The notes beneath the pieces are model-generated. The model was given only the letters and a program-made list of their open reading frames with translations. It made no database searches and had not been told where the DNA came from. A program made the position numbers and the translations under genes. DNA of 20,444 nucleotides from Collinsella sp. (GTDB taxonomy: Bacteria; Actinomycetota; Coriobacteriia; Coriobacteriales; Coriobacteriaceae): positions 1 to 20,444 of the forward strand of contig DYAA01000011.1 in the NCBI GenBank assembly GCA_019419405.1. Reading direction: 5' to 3'. Of the stretch, positions 1 through 6,401 are shown in pieces; position 1 is the stretch's first letter; each line of letters starts with the position of its first letter.

Positions 1-20
1 AAAGATTTTCAAAAAAGTTG

Positions 21-50
21 TTGACGCGCGCGTAACGACTCGTCTAATAT
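21..50 (+). promoter_or_regulatory. Promoter of tRNA-Ile
   Basis: A -35 box TTGACG (21-26) and a -10 box TAATAT (45-50) are separated by 18 bp. This is close to the housekeeping sigma consensus, and the expected start at about 57 lies a few bases before the mature tRNA at 65. It is one of the best promoters in the window. Confidence 0.8.
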
Positions 51-64
51 ATCCCTTGCGCGAT

Positions 65-141
65 GGACCTGTAGCTCAGTTGGTTAGAGCGTCCGGCTGA
101 TAACCGGGAGGTCACAAGTTCGAATCTTGTCAGGTCCACCA
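65..141 (+). tRNA. tRNA-Ile (anticodon GAT)
   Basis: A 77-nt cloverleaf. The 7-bp acceptor stem pairs GGACCTG with CAGGTCC, the discriminator is A (138) and the CCA end is encoded (139-141). The anticodon stem TCCGG/CCGGG closes the loop CTGATAA, giving anticodon GAT, which reads AUC/AUU. The T-loop has the usual TTCGAAT. It stands alone, with its own promoter upstream and a terminator 14 nt downstream, so it is probably a single-gene transcript rather than part of an rRNA operon. Confidence 0.97.
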
Positions 142-155
142 TCAAAACTGTGAAG

Positions 156-185
156 AGCCCTGGGGCGTTGCCTCGGGGCTTTTTT
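156..185 (+). terminator. Rho-independent terminator of tRNA-Ile
   Basis: An 11-bp stem (156-166 with 170-180, including G-T wobbles) closes a GTT loop and is followed by a run of T to 185. It ends the tRNA-Ile transcript before the nuclease gene. Confidence 0.9.
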
Positions 186-300
186 CTTGTCTGCGATAAA
201 TCTCATTTTGGTTTTGTGTGCTGTGCGAAAGATTGGGTAGTATAGCTATTCAATGCGGCGACCCTGCCGTGTGTTAACCGCTACGTACCGGAGGTGTTCC

Positions 301-801
301 ATGGTTCGTGTCGACATAGAGACCATCGTCATGGCCGCCGGTCCCGTGCCGTCGCTTATCGTGCTTCGTGAGCGCAGCAGCAAATCGGACTCGCCCGCGC
401 CGCTGCGTTCCCTTTCCATTCAGACTGGTTCGTTTGAGGCTGCGGCAATCAGCCGTGGCATCGATAGCGGCCGAGCCGAGCGCCCGATTACCCATGACCT
501 GTTGCTCGATACTGTTGGCGCCCTGGGCGCCAAGCTCGAGCGCATCGAGATCGTTCGCGCCGAGCCGCCGGTGTTCTACGCGACGATTGTCGTACTGGCC
601 GATGGTGACGAGTGCAAGATCGACGCCCGTCCCAGTGATGCCATTGCCCTTGCCGTGCGCAGCAATGCCCCCATGTTTGTGGAGGACGACATCATGAATC
701 GCCTGGGCACCGTTTCTGCCCACACCGAGGAAGTTGACGACGAGCAGGAGTTCGAGAAGTTCGACGAGTTCGTCCATACGCTCTCCCCCGATGACTTCTA
801 A
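301..801 (+). CDS. Bifunctional nuclease family protein (DUF151/BFN)
   Basis: A 166-residue protein of the bifunctional nuclease (DUF151) family, whose characterised members have DNase/RNase activity. The recognisable core runs from about residue 61 (RPITHDLLLDTV) through a strand with EPPVFYATIVV to DARPSDAIALAVR at 108-120, the family's most conserved block. Many bacterial members carry a C-terminal UVR domain; here there is only a short acidic tail (141-166). The frame is open upstream to 253, but ATG 301 is chosen because GGAGGT at 290-295 sits five bases before it. The next gene starts directly after its stop codon, so the two are probably translationally coupled. Family assignment is good; the substrate and biological role are not known from sequence. 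Confidence 0.85.
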   Translation: MVRVDIETIVMAAGPVPSLIVLRERSSKSDSPAPLRSLSIQTGSFEAAAISRGIDSGRAERPITHDLLLDTVGALGAKLERIEIVRAEPPVFYATIVVLADGDECKIDARPSDAIALAVRSNAPMFVEDDIMNRLGTVSAHTEEVDDEQEFEKFDEFVHTLSPDDF

Positions 802-1191
802 ATGCGGGGCGGCCAGGATGCGGAGCGTTCGCTGATGGCCGGCGGTATGTCGGCCGAGGCGGCTGCGATCGCCCGCGAGGCCCAGATGCGCTCGGAGGCT
901 TCTGAGGCGGCTCGCATTGCCTATGTGACGCAGGCCCGCACGCTTCGCGAACGCCGCGGCTCGTTTATCAAGATGGTTGTCATCTCCGCCCTTGTCGCAG
1001 CAATCTGCTCGCGCCTTCGTGGTACAGTTGGTGCGCTTGGGTTTTCGATCTCTACGGGCCTCGTGATCTGGGGCGTGGTCGACGCGGTAATGCTGACCAG
1101 CCAGATCAAGGTGCTCGACAAGCGCGCGATGGATATGATGCGCGCCCGCGACGCTGCCGCCAAGATCGCCGCCGAGGCGCAAGAACTGTAA
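802..1191 (+). CDS. Small two-helix membrane protein, unknown
   Basis: Not recognised. The 129-residue product has an Ala/Glu/Arg-rich helical N-terminus (about 1-52), two hydrophobic stretches (about 55-70 and 75-99) that look like a membrane hairpin, and a charged helical C-terminus (about 101-129) ending AAEAQEL. ATG 802 directly follows the TAA of the nuclease gene with no Shine-Dalgarno, which suggests coupling. ATG 835 (GGAG at 822-825, nine bases upstream) or ATG 847 are alternative starts that keep both membrane segments. Codon usage matches the neighbours. The flanking amphipathic helices suggest a protein that oligomerises at the membrane; this is inference only. Confidence 0.7.
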   Translation: MRGGQDAERSLMAGGMSAEAAAIAREAQMRSEASEAARIAYVTQARTLRERRGSFIKMVVISALVAAICSRLRGTVGALGFSISTGLVIWGVVDAVMLTSQIKVLDKRAMDMMRARDAAAKIAAEAQEL

Positions 1192-1221
1192 CGACGCCAG
1201 ACTCGATGGGAAGGTCTAAAG

Positions 1222-1671
1222 ATGGCACAGGATATGCAGGACGCCGGTAACGTCTCCGCCGAGCTCGACGCCATGGTGTGTGACCTGATCGGTGCGTTCT
1301 TGGACGACCTGGCCGCCGGTGAAAACCCTGGCGTGGTCGTGGCAATTGAGGATGCCGCTTCCAACCGTTATCTGGCGGCGCTCGATGAGGATGGCGAAGA
1401 GGCGTGCCTCGAGGCGGCTACCAACTTTATCTCCGAGCACAAGATGGGTCTTAAGGACGAGGGCCTGGGCCGTATCGCCCGCTATGCCATCGGCTACACC
1501 GGCTGCGTCGAGATTGACGGCGGCTATCACGATGCTCTGCTCGTGAGCTTCTTCGAAACCACGCTCGAGAGTGGTTTTTCGGCATATGTGCTGTATGAGG
1601 GCATGGGCGCCGGCGATGGTTTTATGTGGAGCGACCCTGAACCTGCAGGTGAGGAAACCCCTCTCATCTAA
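1222..1671 (+). CDS. Acidic soluble protein, unknown
   Basis: Not recognised. A 149-residue acidic protein with no signal peptide or membrane segment. The N-terminal third is helical (for example DAMVCDLIGAFLDDLAAG), followed by alternating strand-like hydrophobic segments (PGVVVAIEDA, YAIGYTGCVEIDGGYHDALLVSFF, GFSAYVLYEG), giving a small alpha/beta look. GGAAGG precedes ATG 1222 at a reasonable distance. It lies 30 nt after the membrane protein in the same direction and is probably co-transcribed with it and the nuclease. No terminator separates it clearly from typA, but a hairpin lies between (1714-1741). No function is assigned. Confidence 0.75.
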   Translation: MAQDMQDAGNVSAELDAMVCDLIGAFLDDLAAGENPGVVVAIEDAASNRYLAALDEDGEEACLEAATNFISEHKMGLKDEGLGRIARYAIGYTGCVEIDGGYHDALLVSFFETTLESGFSAYVLYEGMGAGDGFMWSDPEPAGEETPLI

Positions 1672-1713
1672 AATCGCTAAAATAAACGAGTTTTCGGTAA
1701 AAGGCTCAATATT

Positions 1714-1741
1714 CCCGCTGAGCGTTGTATCGCTGGGCGGG
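1714..1741 (+). other. Hairpin in the typA leader
   Basis: CCCGC (1714-1718) and AGCG (1721-1724) pair with CGCT (1731-1734) and GCGGG (1737-1741), leaving a 2x2 internal loop and a 6-nt apical loop TTGTAT. No T-run follows, so it is not a normal terminator. It may be a leader structure of typA or chance. Confidence 0.3.
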
Positions 1742-1788
1742 CCGCATACGCGTGCCGTTTGTATATGGATAGAAGATAGGGGAACTAC

Positions 1789-3627
1789 ATGCGCGTAGAC
1801 AATCTGAGGAACATCGCCATCATCGCTCACGTCGACCACGGCAAGACGACGATGGTCGACAAACTCCTGCGTGCCACGGACGCCTTCCGTGCTAACCAGC
1901 AGGTCGAGGACCGCGTTCTGGATTCTAACGACCAGGAGCGCGAGCGCGGCATTACGATTCTCGCCAAGAACATCTCTATCGAGTACAAGGACGTCAAGAT
2001 CAACGTCATCGACACCCCGGGCCACGCCGACTTTGGCGGTGAGGTCGAGCGCGTGCTGCGTATGGCCGACGGCGCCCTGCTGCTGGTCGACGCTTTTGAG
2101 GGCCCCATGCCCCAGACCCGCTTCGTGCTGCGTCACGCTATCGACACTGGCCTCAAGATCATGATCGTTATCAACAAGATCGACCGTCCGGGCGCCAACC
2201 CCGAGAAGGCCTACAACGACTGCCTGGACCTTATGGCCGACCTGGGTGCCACCGACGACCAGCTCGAGTTCGCCATGGAGCACGTGGTCTACGCCAGCGC
2301 CATGAATGGCTTTGCCCGTCTTGACCCCAACGACGGCAACATGGACATGTATCCGCTGCTCGATATGATCATCGACGACATGCCCGCTCCCGAGGTTGAC
2401 GAGAATGCCCCGCTGGCCATGCAGTGCGTGACCATTGACCACTCCAACTTCGTTGGCCGCATCGGCATCGGTCGCGTGTACTCCGGCACCATCCATCAGG
2501 GCGATCAGATCCTGGTCGTCAAGAACGACGGCTCCAGCGCCACCGCTACCGTCAAGCAGCTCTTTACCTTCGACTACCTGGGCCGCACCGAATGCCAGGA
2601 AGTCGGCGCCGGCGACATCGCCGCCGTCGTGGGCATCGACCGCACCGATATCGGCGATGTCTACACCGATCCCGAGAACCCCGTTGAGCTCGAGCCCATC
2701 GAGATCGACCCGCCGACTCTGTCCATCGTCTTTGAGGCTTCGACCTCCCCGCTCGTCGGTCGCGACGGCGACATCGTGGGCGCCCGTCAGCTCAAGGAGC
2801 GCCTGTTCAACGAGGCCGAGAACAACGTGACCATGAAGATCGAGGAGCTCGAGGACAAGAGCGGCGTCGAGGTCTCGGGTCGCGGCATCCTGCACCTGTC
2901 CGTTCTGATGGAGTCCATGCGTCGCGAGGGCTTTGAGTTCCAGGTTGGCCGTCCCCGCGTTCTGTTTAAGAAGGACGAGAACGGCAACAAGATGGAGCCC
3001 GTCGAGCAGGCCGTCGTCGAGTGCCCGGACGAGTACTCGGGCAAGGTTGTTGAGGTCTTCGGTACCTCCGGCGGCATCATGACGAGCATGGATACCTCGG
3101 GCATCGTGACGCACCTCGAGTTCAAGATCCCGACGCGCGGCATCATGGGTCTTAAGAACCGCATCATGAACGTCACCCACGGCGAGGGCGTGTTCTACCA
3201 CACCTTCTTGGAGTATGGCCCCTACGCCGGCGAGATCGGCAACCGTCAGAACGGCGCTATGATCTCCATGACCACCGAGAAGGCCGTTGCCTACGCCCTG
3301 GGTACGCTGCAGGAGCGCGGCCAGCTGTTTGTTGAGCCGGGCACCGAGTGCTACGAGGGCATGATCGTGGGCGAGCGCAGCAAGGCTGGCGACATGGTCG
3401 TCAACATCGCCCGCACCAAGAACCTGGGCAACCAGCGTTCCTCGACCTCCGATATCTCCGTCCAGCTGGTGCCGCCTCGCACCTTCTCGCTGGAGGAGGC
3501 GCTGGAGTACATCGCCGACGACGAGCTGGTCGAGATCACCCCCAAGAACATTCGCCTGCGCAAGCGTCTGCTCAACGCCACCGACCGCAAGAAGGCGGCC
3601 GTCCGCGCCGGCCAGGTCAACAAATAA
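1789..3627 (+). CDS. typA: Ribosome-associated GTPase TypA/BipA
   Basis: A translational GTPase of the EF-G/LepA superfamily that binds the ribosome and helps large-subunit assembly and stress or low-temperature growth. At 612 residues it has the family's normal length. G motifs are clear: G1 AHVDHGKT (13-20), switch I RGITI (53-57), G3 DTPGH (75-79), G4 NKID (129-132). Domain II, the EF-G-like domain III (GRGILHLSVLMESMRREG) and the TypA-specific C-terminal domain follow in order. ATG 1789 is chosen because AGGGGA (1778-1783) lies just upstream and the protein starts with the typical short lead into G1. It appears monocistronic, with a strong terminator 29 nt after the stop. A 661-aa open frame on the opposite strand is only a composition shadow. 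Confidence 0.97.
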   Translation: MRVDNLRNIAIIAHVDHGKTTMVDKLLRATDAFRANQQVEDRVLDSNDQERERGITILAKNISIEYKDVKINVIDTPGHADFGGEVERVLRMADGALLLVDAFEGPMPQTRFVLRHAIDTGLKIMIVINKIDRPGANPEKAYNDCLDLMADLGATDDQLEFAMEHVVYASAMNGFARLDPNDGNMDMYPLLDMIIDDMPAPEVDENAPLAMQCVTIDHSNFVGRIGIGRVYSGTIHQGDQILVVKNDGSSATATVKQLFTFDYLGRTECQEVGAGDIAAVVGIDRTDIGDVYTDPENPVELEPIEIDPPTLSIVFEASTSPLVGRDGDIVGARQLKERLFNEAENNVTMKIEELEDKSGVEVSGRGILHLSVLMESMRREGFEFQVGRPRVLFKKDENGNKMEPVEQAVVECPDEYSGKVVEVFGTSGGIMTSMDTSGIVTHLEFKIPTRGIMGLKNRIMNVTHGEGVFYHTFLEYGPYAGEIGNRQNGAMISMTTEKAVAYALGTLQERGQLFVEPGTECYEGMIVGERSKAGDMVVNIARTKNLGNQRSSTSDISVQLVPPRTFSLEEALEYIADDELVEITPKNIRLRKRLLNATDRKKAAVRAGQVNK

Positions 3628-3655
3628 GCGCTGGGGCTTATAGCCTTTATATGAG

Positions 3656-3690
3656 AAAGGGCGTCGACCATCGCGGTCGGCGCCCTTTTT
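3656..3690 (+). terminator. Terminator after typA, possibly bidirectional
   Basis: A 14-bp stem with one G-T pair (3656-3669 with 3675-3688) closes a 5-nt loop, followed by T to 3690. On the minus strand the stem is followed by TTTCT, so it could also stop transcripts of the converging membrane-protein gene. Confidence 0.9.
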
Positions 3691-3717
3691 GGTGCGTGAG
3701 GATTAAGTCGGTCTGCG

Positions 3718-3750
3718 CCACCACAAAGGTGCCTGTCCCCTTTGTGGTGG
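3718..3750. repeat. Perfect 12-bp palindromic repeat (REP-like)
   Basis: CCACCACAAAGG (3718-3729) is exactly complementary to 3739-3750, around a 9-nt loop containing GCCTGTCC. No T-run follows on either strand, so it does not look like a terminator although it lies between two convergent genes, 7 nt past the stop of the minus-strand gene. The form (long perfect palindrome with a conserved-looking centre, intergenic) resembles dispersed REP-type repeats. Only one copy is in this window, so repeat status is inferred. Confidence 0.5.
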
Positions 3751-3757
3751 TTGATGG

Positions 3758-4903
3758 TTAGGCGGCGGGAAGGCCCGGGGTGTTTGCGCCCTGCTGCGGC
3801 TTGAGGTGGGCGTTGCGCCATATGATCTGGATGACGTAGCCGAGTGTGAAGACGAAGGCCACACCGCTGATAAAGCTGCCCATAAGAGGAAGTGCCGTGA
3901 GTGTTCCCGCGAGGATACCGCCCACGGCGGCCATGGCGAAGCGGTTCTGGTTGTGTCCGACCATGCGTGCGATCGCGGTGCCCGTGAATGCCGCCGAGAC
4001 CAAAGCGATACCGATGATGCCGCACATGAGGGCTCCGGCGAGCGACAGGCCAGCAATCGAGACGATGAGCAGCAAAACGGCGGGGGCGATAGCAATCGTG
4101 CCCAGAAGACCGCTCACCCACAGGGGCGTGGGGCGCTGGTGGAGCATGCCGGCGGCGCCGGCGGTCGCGCGCGGAAAGACGAGCTCGAGCAGCAGGGCGA
4201 CAAAGCATGTCGAGAGTGCCGCGGCGACGATGCCGCCGATGACATCGTTAACGGTGGAAGTATCCTCGTTCTCGGTGCGGTCGATCTTGAGCGCGCCGAC
4301 CTCGGCTCCCTTGGCGCGATCGGGGTCCTCGGAGATGTGCGCGTTCACGGTGCCGGTGATGCGGGCGTTTTTACCCAAGATGAGCTTGTCGGCCCAAACC
4401 TCAACATCGCCGTCGACGGTGCCATCGATGGTCACGGTGTCGCCCGCGAGCACTGCCGACTTGGTAGAACCGCGCAGGGCAACCGTCTCGCCCGCTGCGT
4501 AAAAACAGTTGGCGGTGCTACCGGTGTTAAGCACGACGTGCTGGCCGGCTACCGTCACGCTGCCATCGATTGCGGTTTTGGCGATATCGATGGTGCGCGC
4601 CGCCAGGCGAACGGCGCCGCCTACGGTGCAGTCGCGAATCGACAGGCTCTCGCCCGCCGCGATGATATCGCGGCCGATGGAAGCGTCGTCCAGGTTGAGG
4701 CTCTGACCGGCCCAGTATAGGTCGCCTTCGACACCCGACGGAGTTGAGTCAACATCGGTTGCGAGCACGTTGCCCGCGGTGTCGGTGCCGGCGAACGACG
4801 CCGTGGGGAGTGCGGTGAGCGCCAGCGCGATGAGCGCGAATAGGATGGTGATGCGGCCCCATGCTTTACGGCGCTGGGTCGACGGGAATTGATTGCAGGG
4901 CAT
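3758..4903 (-). CDS. Exported bactofilin-like beta-repeat protein with C-terminal membrane domain
   Basis: A 381-residue envelope protein. Residues 1-38 form a signal peptide (RRK then a hydrophobic core, probable cleavage after ASFA). Residues about 58-190 contain short alternating-strand repeats of the type GESLSI, GSVTVAG, GDTVTIDGTVDGDVEVWA, typical of the polymer-forming (bactofilin) right-handed beta-helix. After an acidic linker (about 190-218) come four or five hydrophobic segments (about 222-243, 262-283, 286-314, 323-340, 343-362) and a short tail. The start is set at 4903 because AAGGA lies six bases upstream; an in-frame ATG at 4951 has no such site. The beta-helix would face outside the cytoplasm, unlike classical cytosolic bactofilins. 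The exact role is unknown. Confidence 0.75.
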   Translation of the reverse strand: MPCNQFPSTQRRKAWGRITILFALIALALTALPTASFAGTDTAGNVLATDVDSTPSGVEGDLYWAGQSLNLDDASIGRDIIAAGESLSIRDCTVGGAVRLAARTIDIAKTAIDGSVTVAGQHVVLNTGSTANCFYAAGETVALRGSTKSAVLAGDTVTIDGTVDGDVEVWADKLILGKNARITGTVNAHISEDPDRAKGAEVGALKIDRTENEDTSTVNDVIGGIVAAALSTCFVALLLELVFPRATAGAAGMLHQRPTPLWVSGLLGTIAIAPAVLLLIVSIAGLSLAGALMCGIIGIALVSAAFTGTAIARMVGHNQNRFAMAAVGGILAGTLTALPLMGSFISGVAFVFTLGYVIQIIWRNAHLKPQQGANTPGLPAA

Positions 4904-4915
4904 AGTGAATCCTTC

Positions 4916-4940
4916 GTTAGATACTCGGCATATATCTAAC
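4916..4940 (-). promoter_or_regulatory. Inverted repeat upstream of the bactofilin-like gene
   Basis: GTTAGAT (4916-4922) and ATCTAAC (4934-4940) are perfect inverted copies with 11 bp between, one helical turn and a half centre to centre. It lies 13 nt before the start codon of the minus-strand gene, where an operator or an mRNA hairpin in the leader could act. Confidence 0.35.
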
Positions 4941-5009
4941 AGGGTACCCAACGTGCGAGCGCTCTAAAAGAGCCTCTCGGTTGCATTTCGAAGGGTCGTG
5001 CCGTGCTGT

Positions 5010-5699
5010 CTACTTTTTACGGTGCAAGAAGCGCGCGATGTCTTCTTCGGTGGGGCTTTTGATGTCAAAGCGCAGCGAGAGCCAGCGCAGACCCATGGTC
5101 ACGACAACGCATACGATCAGCGCGGCGACATTGCTCATGATGCCGCTCATAACGAGACACACGTAGCTTGTCGATCCGGCGATGGCCGCGATGGCATAAA
5201 AGTTCGTACGCTGGAAAATACCCGGCACCACACCCATAAAGCCGTCGCGCAACATGCCGCCGCCCACCGCGGTAAAAAAGCCCATCATGATGCACACCGC
5301 TGGCGCAAATCCGTACACCAACGCCTTGTCCGCGCCGGTTGCCGCATAGATGCCGACCGAGATGATGTCGAGCAGGGGAATGAGTTTTTCGGGCTTATCG
5401 ACGATTGCCGGGAAGATATAGATGATGGCGGCTGTGGCGATGGAGAGCGGTAGTGCCATGGGCTGGTTGAGGATGTAGACGTTGCCGACCTGGAGCGTCA
5501 TATCGCGCAAAAGACCGCCGCCCAGACCGCAGACCACCGCGAGCGCGACCGCGCCCACCAGGTCGAGCTTGTGCTCGCGCGCAACCAACACGCCCGAGAT
5601 TGAAGCCGCGACGACGGCGAACATTTCGAGCCAAAACGGGATGGCGACCATGGCATCCGTGGCGTGTGAGGTAACGGTCATAGCGGCGACGACGGGCAA
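5010..5699 (-). CDS. TRIC-type cation channel / UPF0126 membrane protein
   Basis: A 229-residue integral membrane protein of the UPF0126 (YadS/YicG, prokaryotic TRIC channel) family, whose studied members form trimeric potassium-selective channels. The family's internal duplication is plain: GLGGGLLRD (58-66) in the first half and AVGGGMLRD (144-152) in the second. About seven hydrophobic segments span residues 20-210, and a charged tail ends in HRKK. The start is TTG at 5699: AGAAGGA (5706-5712) lies seven bases upstream, whereas the next ATG (5681) has no ribosome site. The gene stands alone on the minus strand, about 100 nt upstream of the bactofilin-like gene, and no clear promoter or terminator was found. 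The ion carried is inferred from family only. Confidence 0.88.
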   Translation of the reverse strand: MPVVAAMTVTSHATDAMVAIPFWLEMFAVVAASISGVLVAREHKLDLVGAVALAVVCGLGGGLLRDMTLQVGNVYILNQPMALPLSIATAAIIYIFPAIVDKPEKLIPLLDIISVGIYAATGADKALVYGFAPAVCIMMGFFTAVGGGMLRDGFMGVVPGIFQRTNFYAIAAIAGSTSYVCLVMSGIMSNVAALIVCVVVTMGLRWLSLRFDIKSPTEEDIARFLHRKK

Positions 5700-5814
5700 G
5701 ATGGGGTCCTTCTGATTGCGAGTTTAGACAATGCCCGTACATAGTACATGGTTGACGGCGATTGAGACCCTATTGCTCGGCAAACGGTAGGGACTGGGAA
5801 CGGTCATGGGTACC

Positions 5815-5879
5815 AAACATGTGCATCAGCCTCCAAAGATGCCGAAAAATGTCGTTTTTGGAGGGTGATGTACATGTTT
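5815..5879. repeat. Long 23-bp inverted repeat
   Basis: 5815-5837 and 5857-5879 are inverted copies matching at 21 of 23 positions, starting AAACATGT and ending CTCCAAA, around a 19-nt centre. There is no coding frame and no T-run, so it is neither a gene nor a normal terminator. It would form a large hairpin as RNA or a cruciform as DNA. Confidence 0.7.
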
Positions 5880-5924
5880 GAGATTCAAGGTGAAATCGAA
5901 AGCAATGGGGGACGTGGCTGAATA

Positions 5925-6063
5925 GGAGGGATGTCCAAATTTTGAGCGGAGCTCAAAATTTATTCGGTCGGCTTGCGCCGACCGCGCTGCGCTAAAAACG
6001 TGCCACTGGCGTGTTTTCTTTACGCTCCGCGTCCTGACGGGTTCGAATCCCTCCTCCTCCGCC
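5925..6063 (+). other. Multi-hairpin non-coding element ending in a tRNA-Ser 3'-end copy
   Basis: After a tRNA-5'-like GGAGGGATGTCC (5925-5936) come three consecutive stem-loops: a perfect 11-bp stem with GGA loop (5937-5961), a perfect 8-bp stem with TTGC loop (5965-5984), and a 10-bp stem with two wobbles and ACT loop (5995-6017). The element finishes with 25 nt identical to the 3' end of the neighbouring tRNA-Ser(CGA). No protein frame fits. It could be a structured RNA, a decayed tRNA with inserted hairpins, or a dispersed repeat; the sequence alone does not decide. Confidence 0.5.
6039..6063 (+). pseudogene. tRNA-Ser 3'-end fragment
   Basis: These 25 nt (GGGTTCGAATCCC and onward to GCC) match exactly, in inverted orientation, the T-arm and acceptor 3' strand of tRNA-Ser(CGA) at 6129-6153. 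Identity stops sharply on both sides: the first two T-stem pairs are lost to the left, and the final A of CCA is G to the right. A full functional tRNA cannot be folded here, so it is a partial copy. It may mark an old integration or recombination point. Confidence 0.7.
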
Positions 6064-6089
6064 GTATTTGCTTGTAAGGGACTCTAAAC

Positions 6090-6114
6090 AAAAAAGCCCC
6101 CGTTTTCGGGAGCT
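6090..6114 (-). terminator. Terminator of the tRNA-Ser pair
   Basis: Read on the minus strand, AGCTCCCG (6114-6107) pairs with CGGGGGCT (6102-6095), with one T-G pair and an AAAA loop, followed by a run of six T (6095-6090). It ends transcription 14 nt after tRNA-Ser(CGA). Confidence 0.88.
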
Positions 6115-6127
6115 TTCTCAACCAAAA

Positions 6128-6218
6128 TGGCGGAGGAGGAGGGATTCGAACCCTCGTGACCTTATACAGGCCAAACGGTTTTCGAGACCGCCGCATTCAA
6201 CCACTCTGCCACCCCTCC
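6128..6218 (-). tRNA. tRNA-Ser (anticodon CGA)
   Basis: A 91-nt class II tRNA with encoded CCA (6130-6128) and discriminator G. The acceptor pairs GGAGGGG with CTCCTCC (one G-T). The anticodon loop CTCGAAA, on stem GCGGT/ACCGT, gives CGA and so reads UCG. A long variable arm (CCTGTATAAGG) and the T-stem GAGGG/CCCTC confirm serine. Its start is only 9 nt from the T-run of a terminator-like hairpin behind the upstream tRNA-Ser. Confidence 0.96.
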
Positions 6219-6227
6219 GCGTGGGGT

Positions 6228-6258
6228 AAAAACAAAGCAGGCTCGAAGGCCTGCTTTG
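6228..6258 (-). terminator. Terminator-like hairpin between the two tRNA-Ser genes
   Basis: A perfect 10-bp stem (CAAAGCAGGC with GCCTGCTTTG, 6233-6242 and 6249-6258) with a 6-nt loop is followed on the minus strand by five T (6232-6228). It looks intrinsic, yet it sits inside what would be a two-tRNA transcript, with no visible separate promoter for the second tRNA. It may be leaky, or act as a processing hairpin. Confidence 0.75.
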
Positions 6259-6266
6259 GAATTAAC

Positions 6267-6357
6267 TGGCGGAGAGTCAGGGATTTGAACCCTGGAGACG
6301 CTTTTGACGCCTACACGATTTCCAATCGTGCTCCTTCGGCCACTCGGACAACTCTCC
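6267..6357 (-). tRNA. tRNA-Ser (anticodon GGA)
   Basis: A 91-nt class II tRNA with encoded CCA (6269-6267), discriminator G and acceptor GGAGAGT/ACTCTCC. The anticodon loop TTGGAAA gives GGA, reading UCC and UCU. The long variable arm (GGCGTCAAAAGCGTC region) and T-stem CAGGG/CCCTG are intact. It is the first gene of the minus-strand tRNA pair, directly after a good promoter. Confidence 0.96.
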
Positions 6358-6373
6358 GTTAAATGCGAAAGTC

Positions 6374-6401
6374 AGTATACACGAGGAATCGCAAAGTGCA
6401 A
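6374..6401 (-). promoter_or_regulatory. Promoter of the tRNA-Ser pair
   Basis: On the minus strand, -35 TTGCAC (6401-6396) and a consensus -10 TATACT (6379-6374) are 16 bp apart. The expected start is about 10 nt before tRNA-Ser(GGA). Confidence 0.82.

Noticed and set aside
1216..3201. A 661-residue open frame on the minus strand opposite typA and its upstream gene
   Set aside because: It is antisense to clear genes, has a composition rich in Asp/His/Val/Leu typical of mirror frames in GC-biased DNA, and shows no recognisable domain. Similar long mirror frames lie opposite dnaB, purD, carA and the ABC transporter.
3718..3750. Rho-independent terminator of the bactofilin-like gene
   Set aside because: Neither strand has a T-run after the stem; the hairpin at 3656-3690 is the better terminator.
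5925..6063. An intact third tRNA-Ser
   Set aside because: The T-stem has two mismatches, the acceptor pairing is imperfect, no anticodon arm or normal variable arm can be placed, and 139 nt is too long.
5815..6153. A CRISPR array
   Set aside because: The repeats are inverted pairs of different sequence, not evenly spaced direct repeats, and no cas gene is present.
6039..6153. attL/attR pair of an integrated element at tRNA-Ser
   Set aside because: The two tRNA-end copies are in inverted rather than direct orientation and enclose only about 65 bp with no integrase gene, so a current integrated element is not supported.
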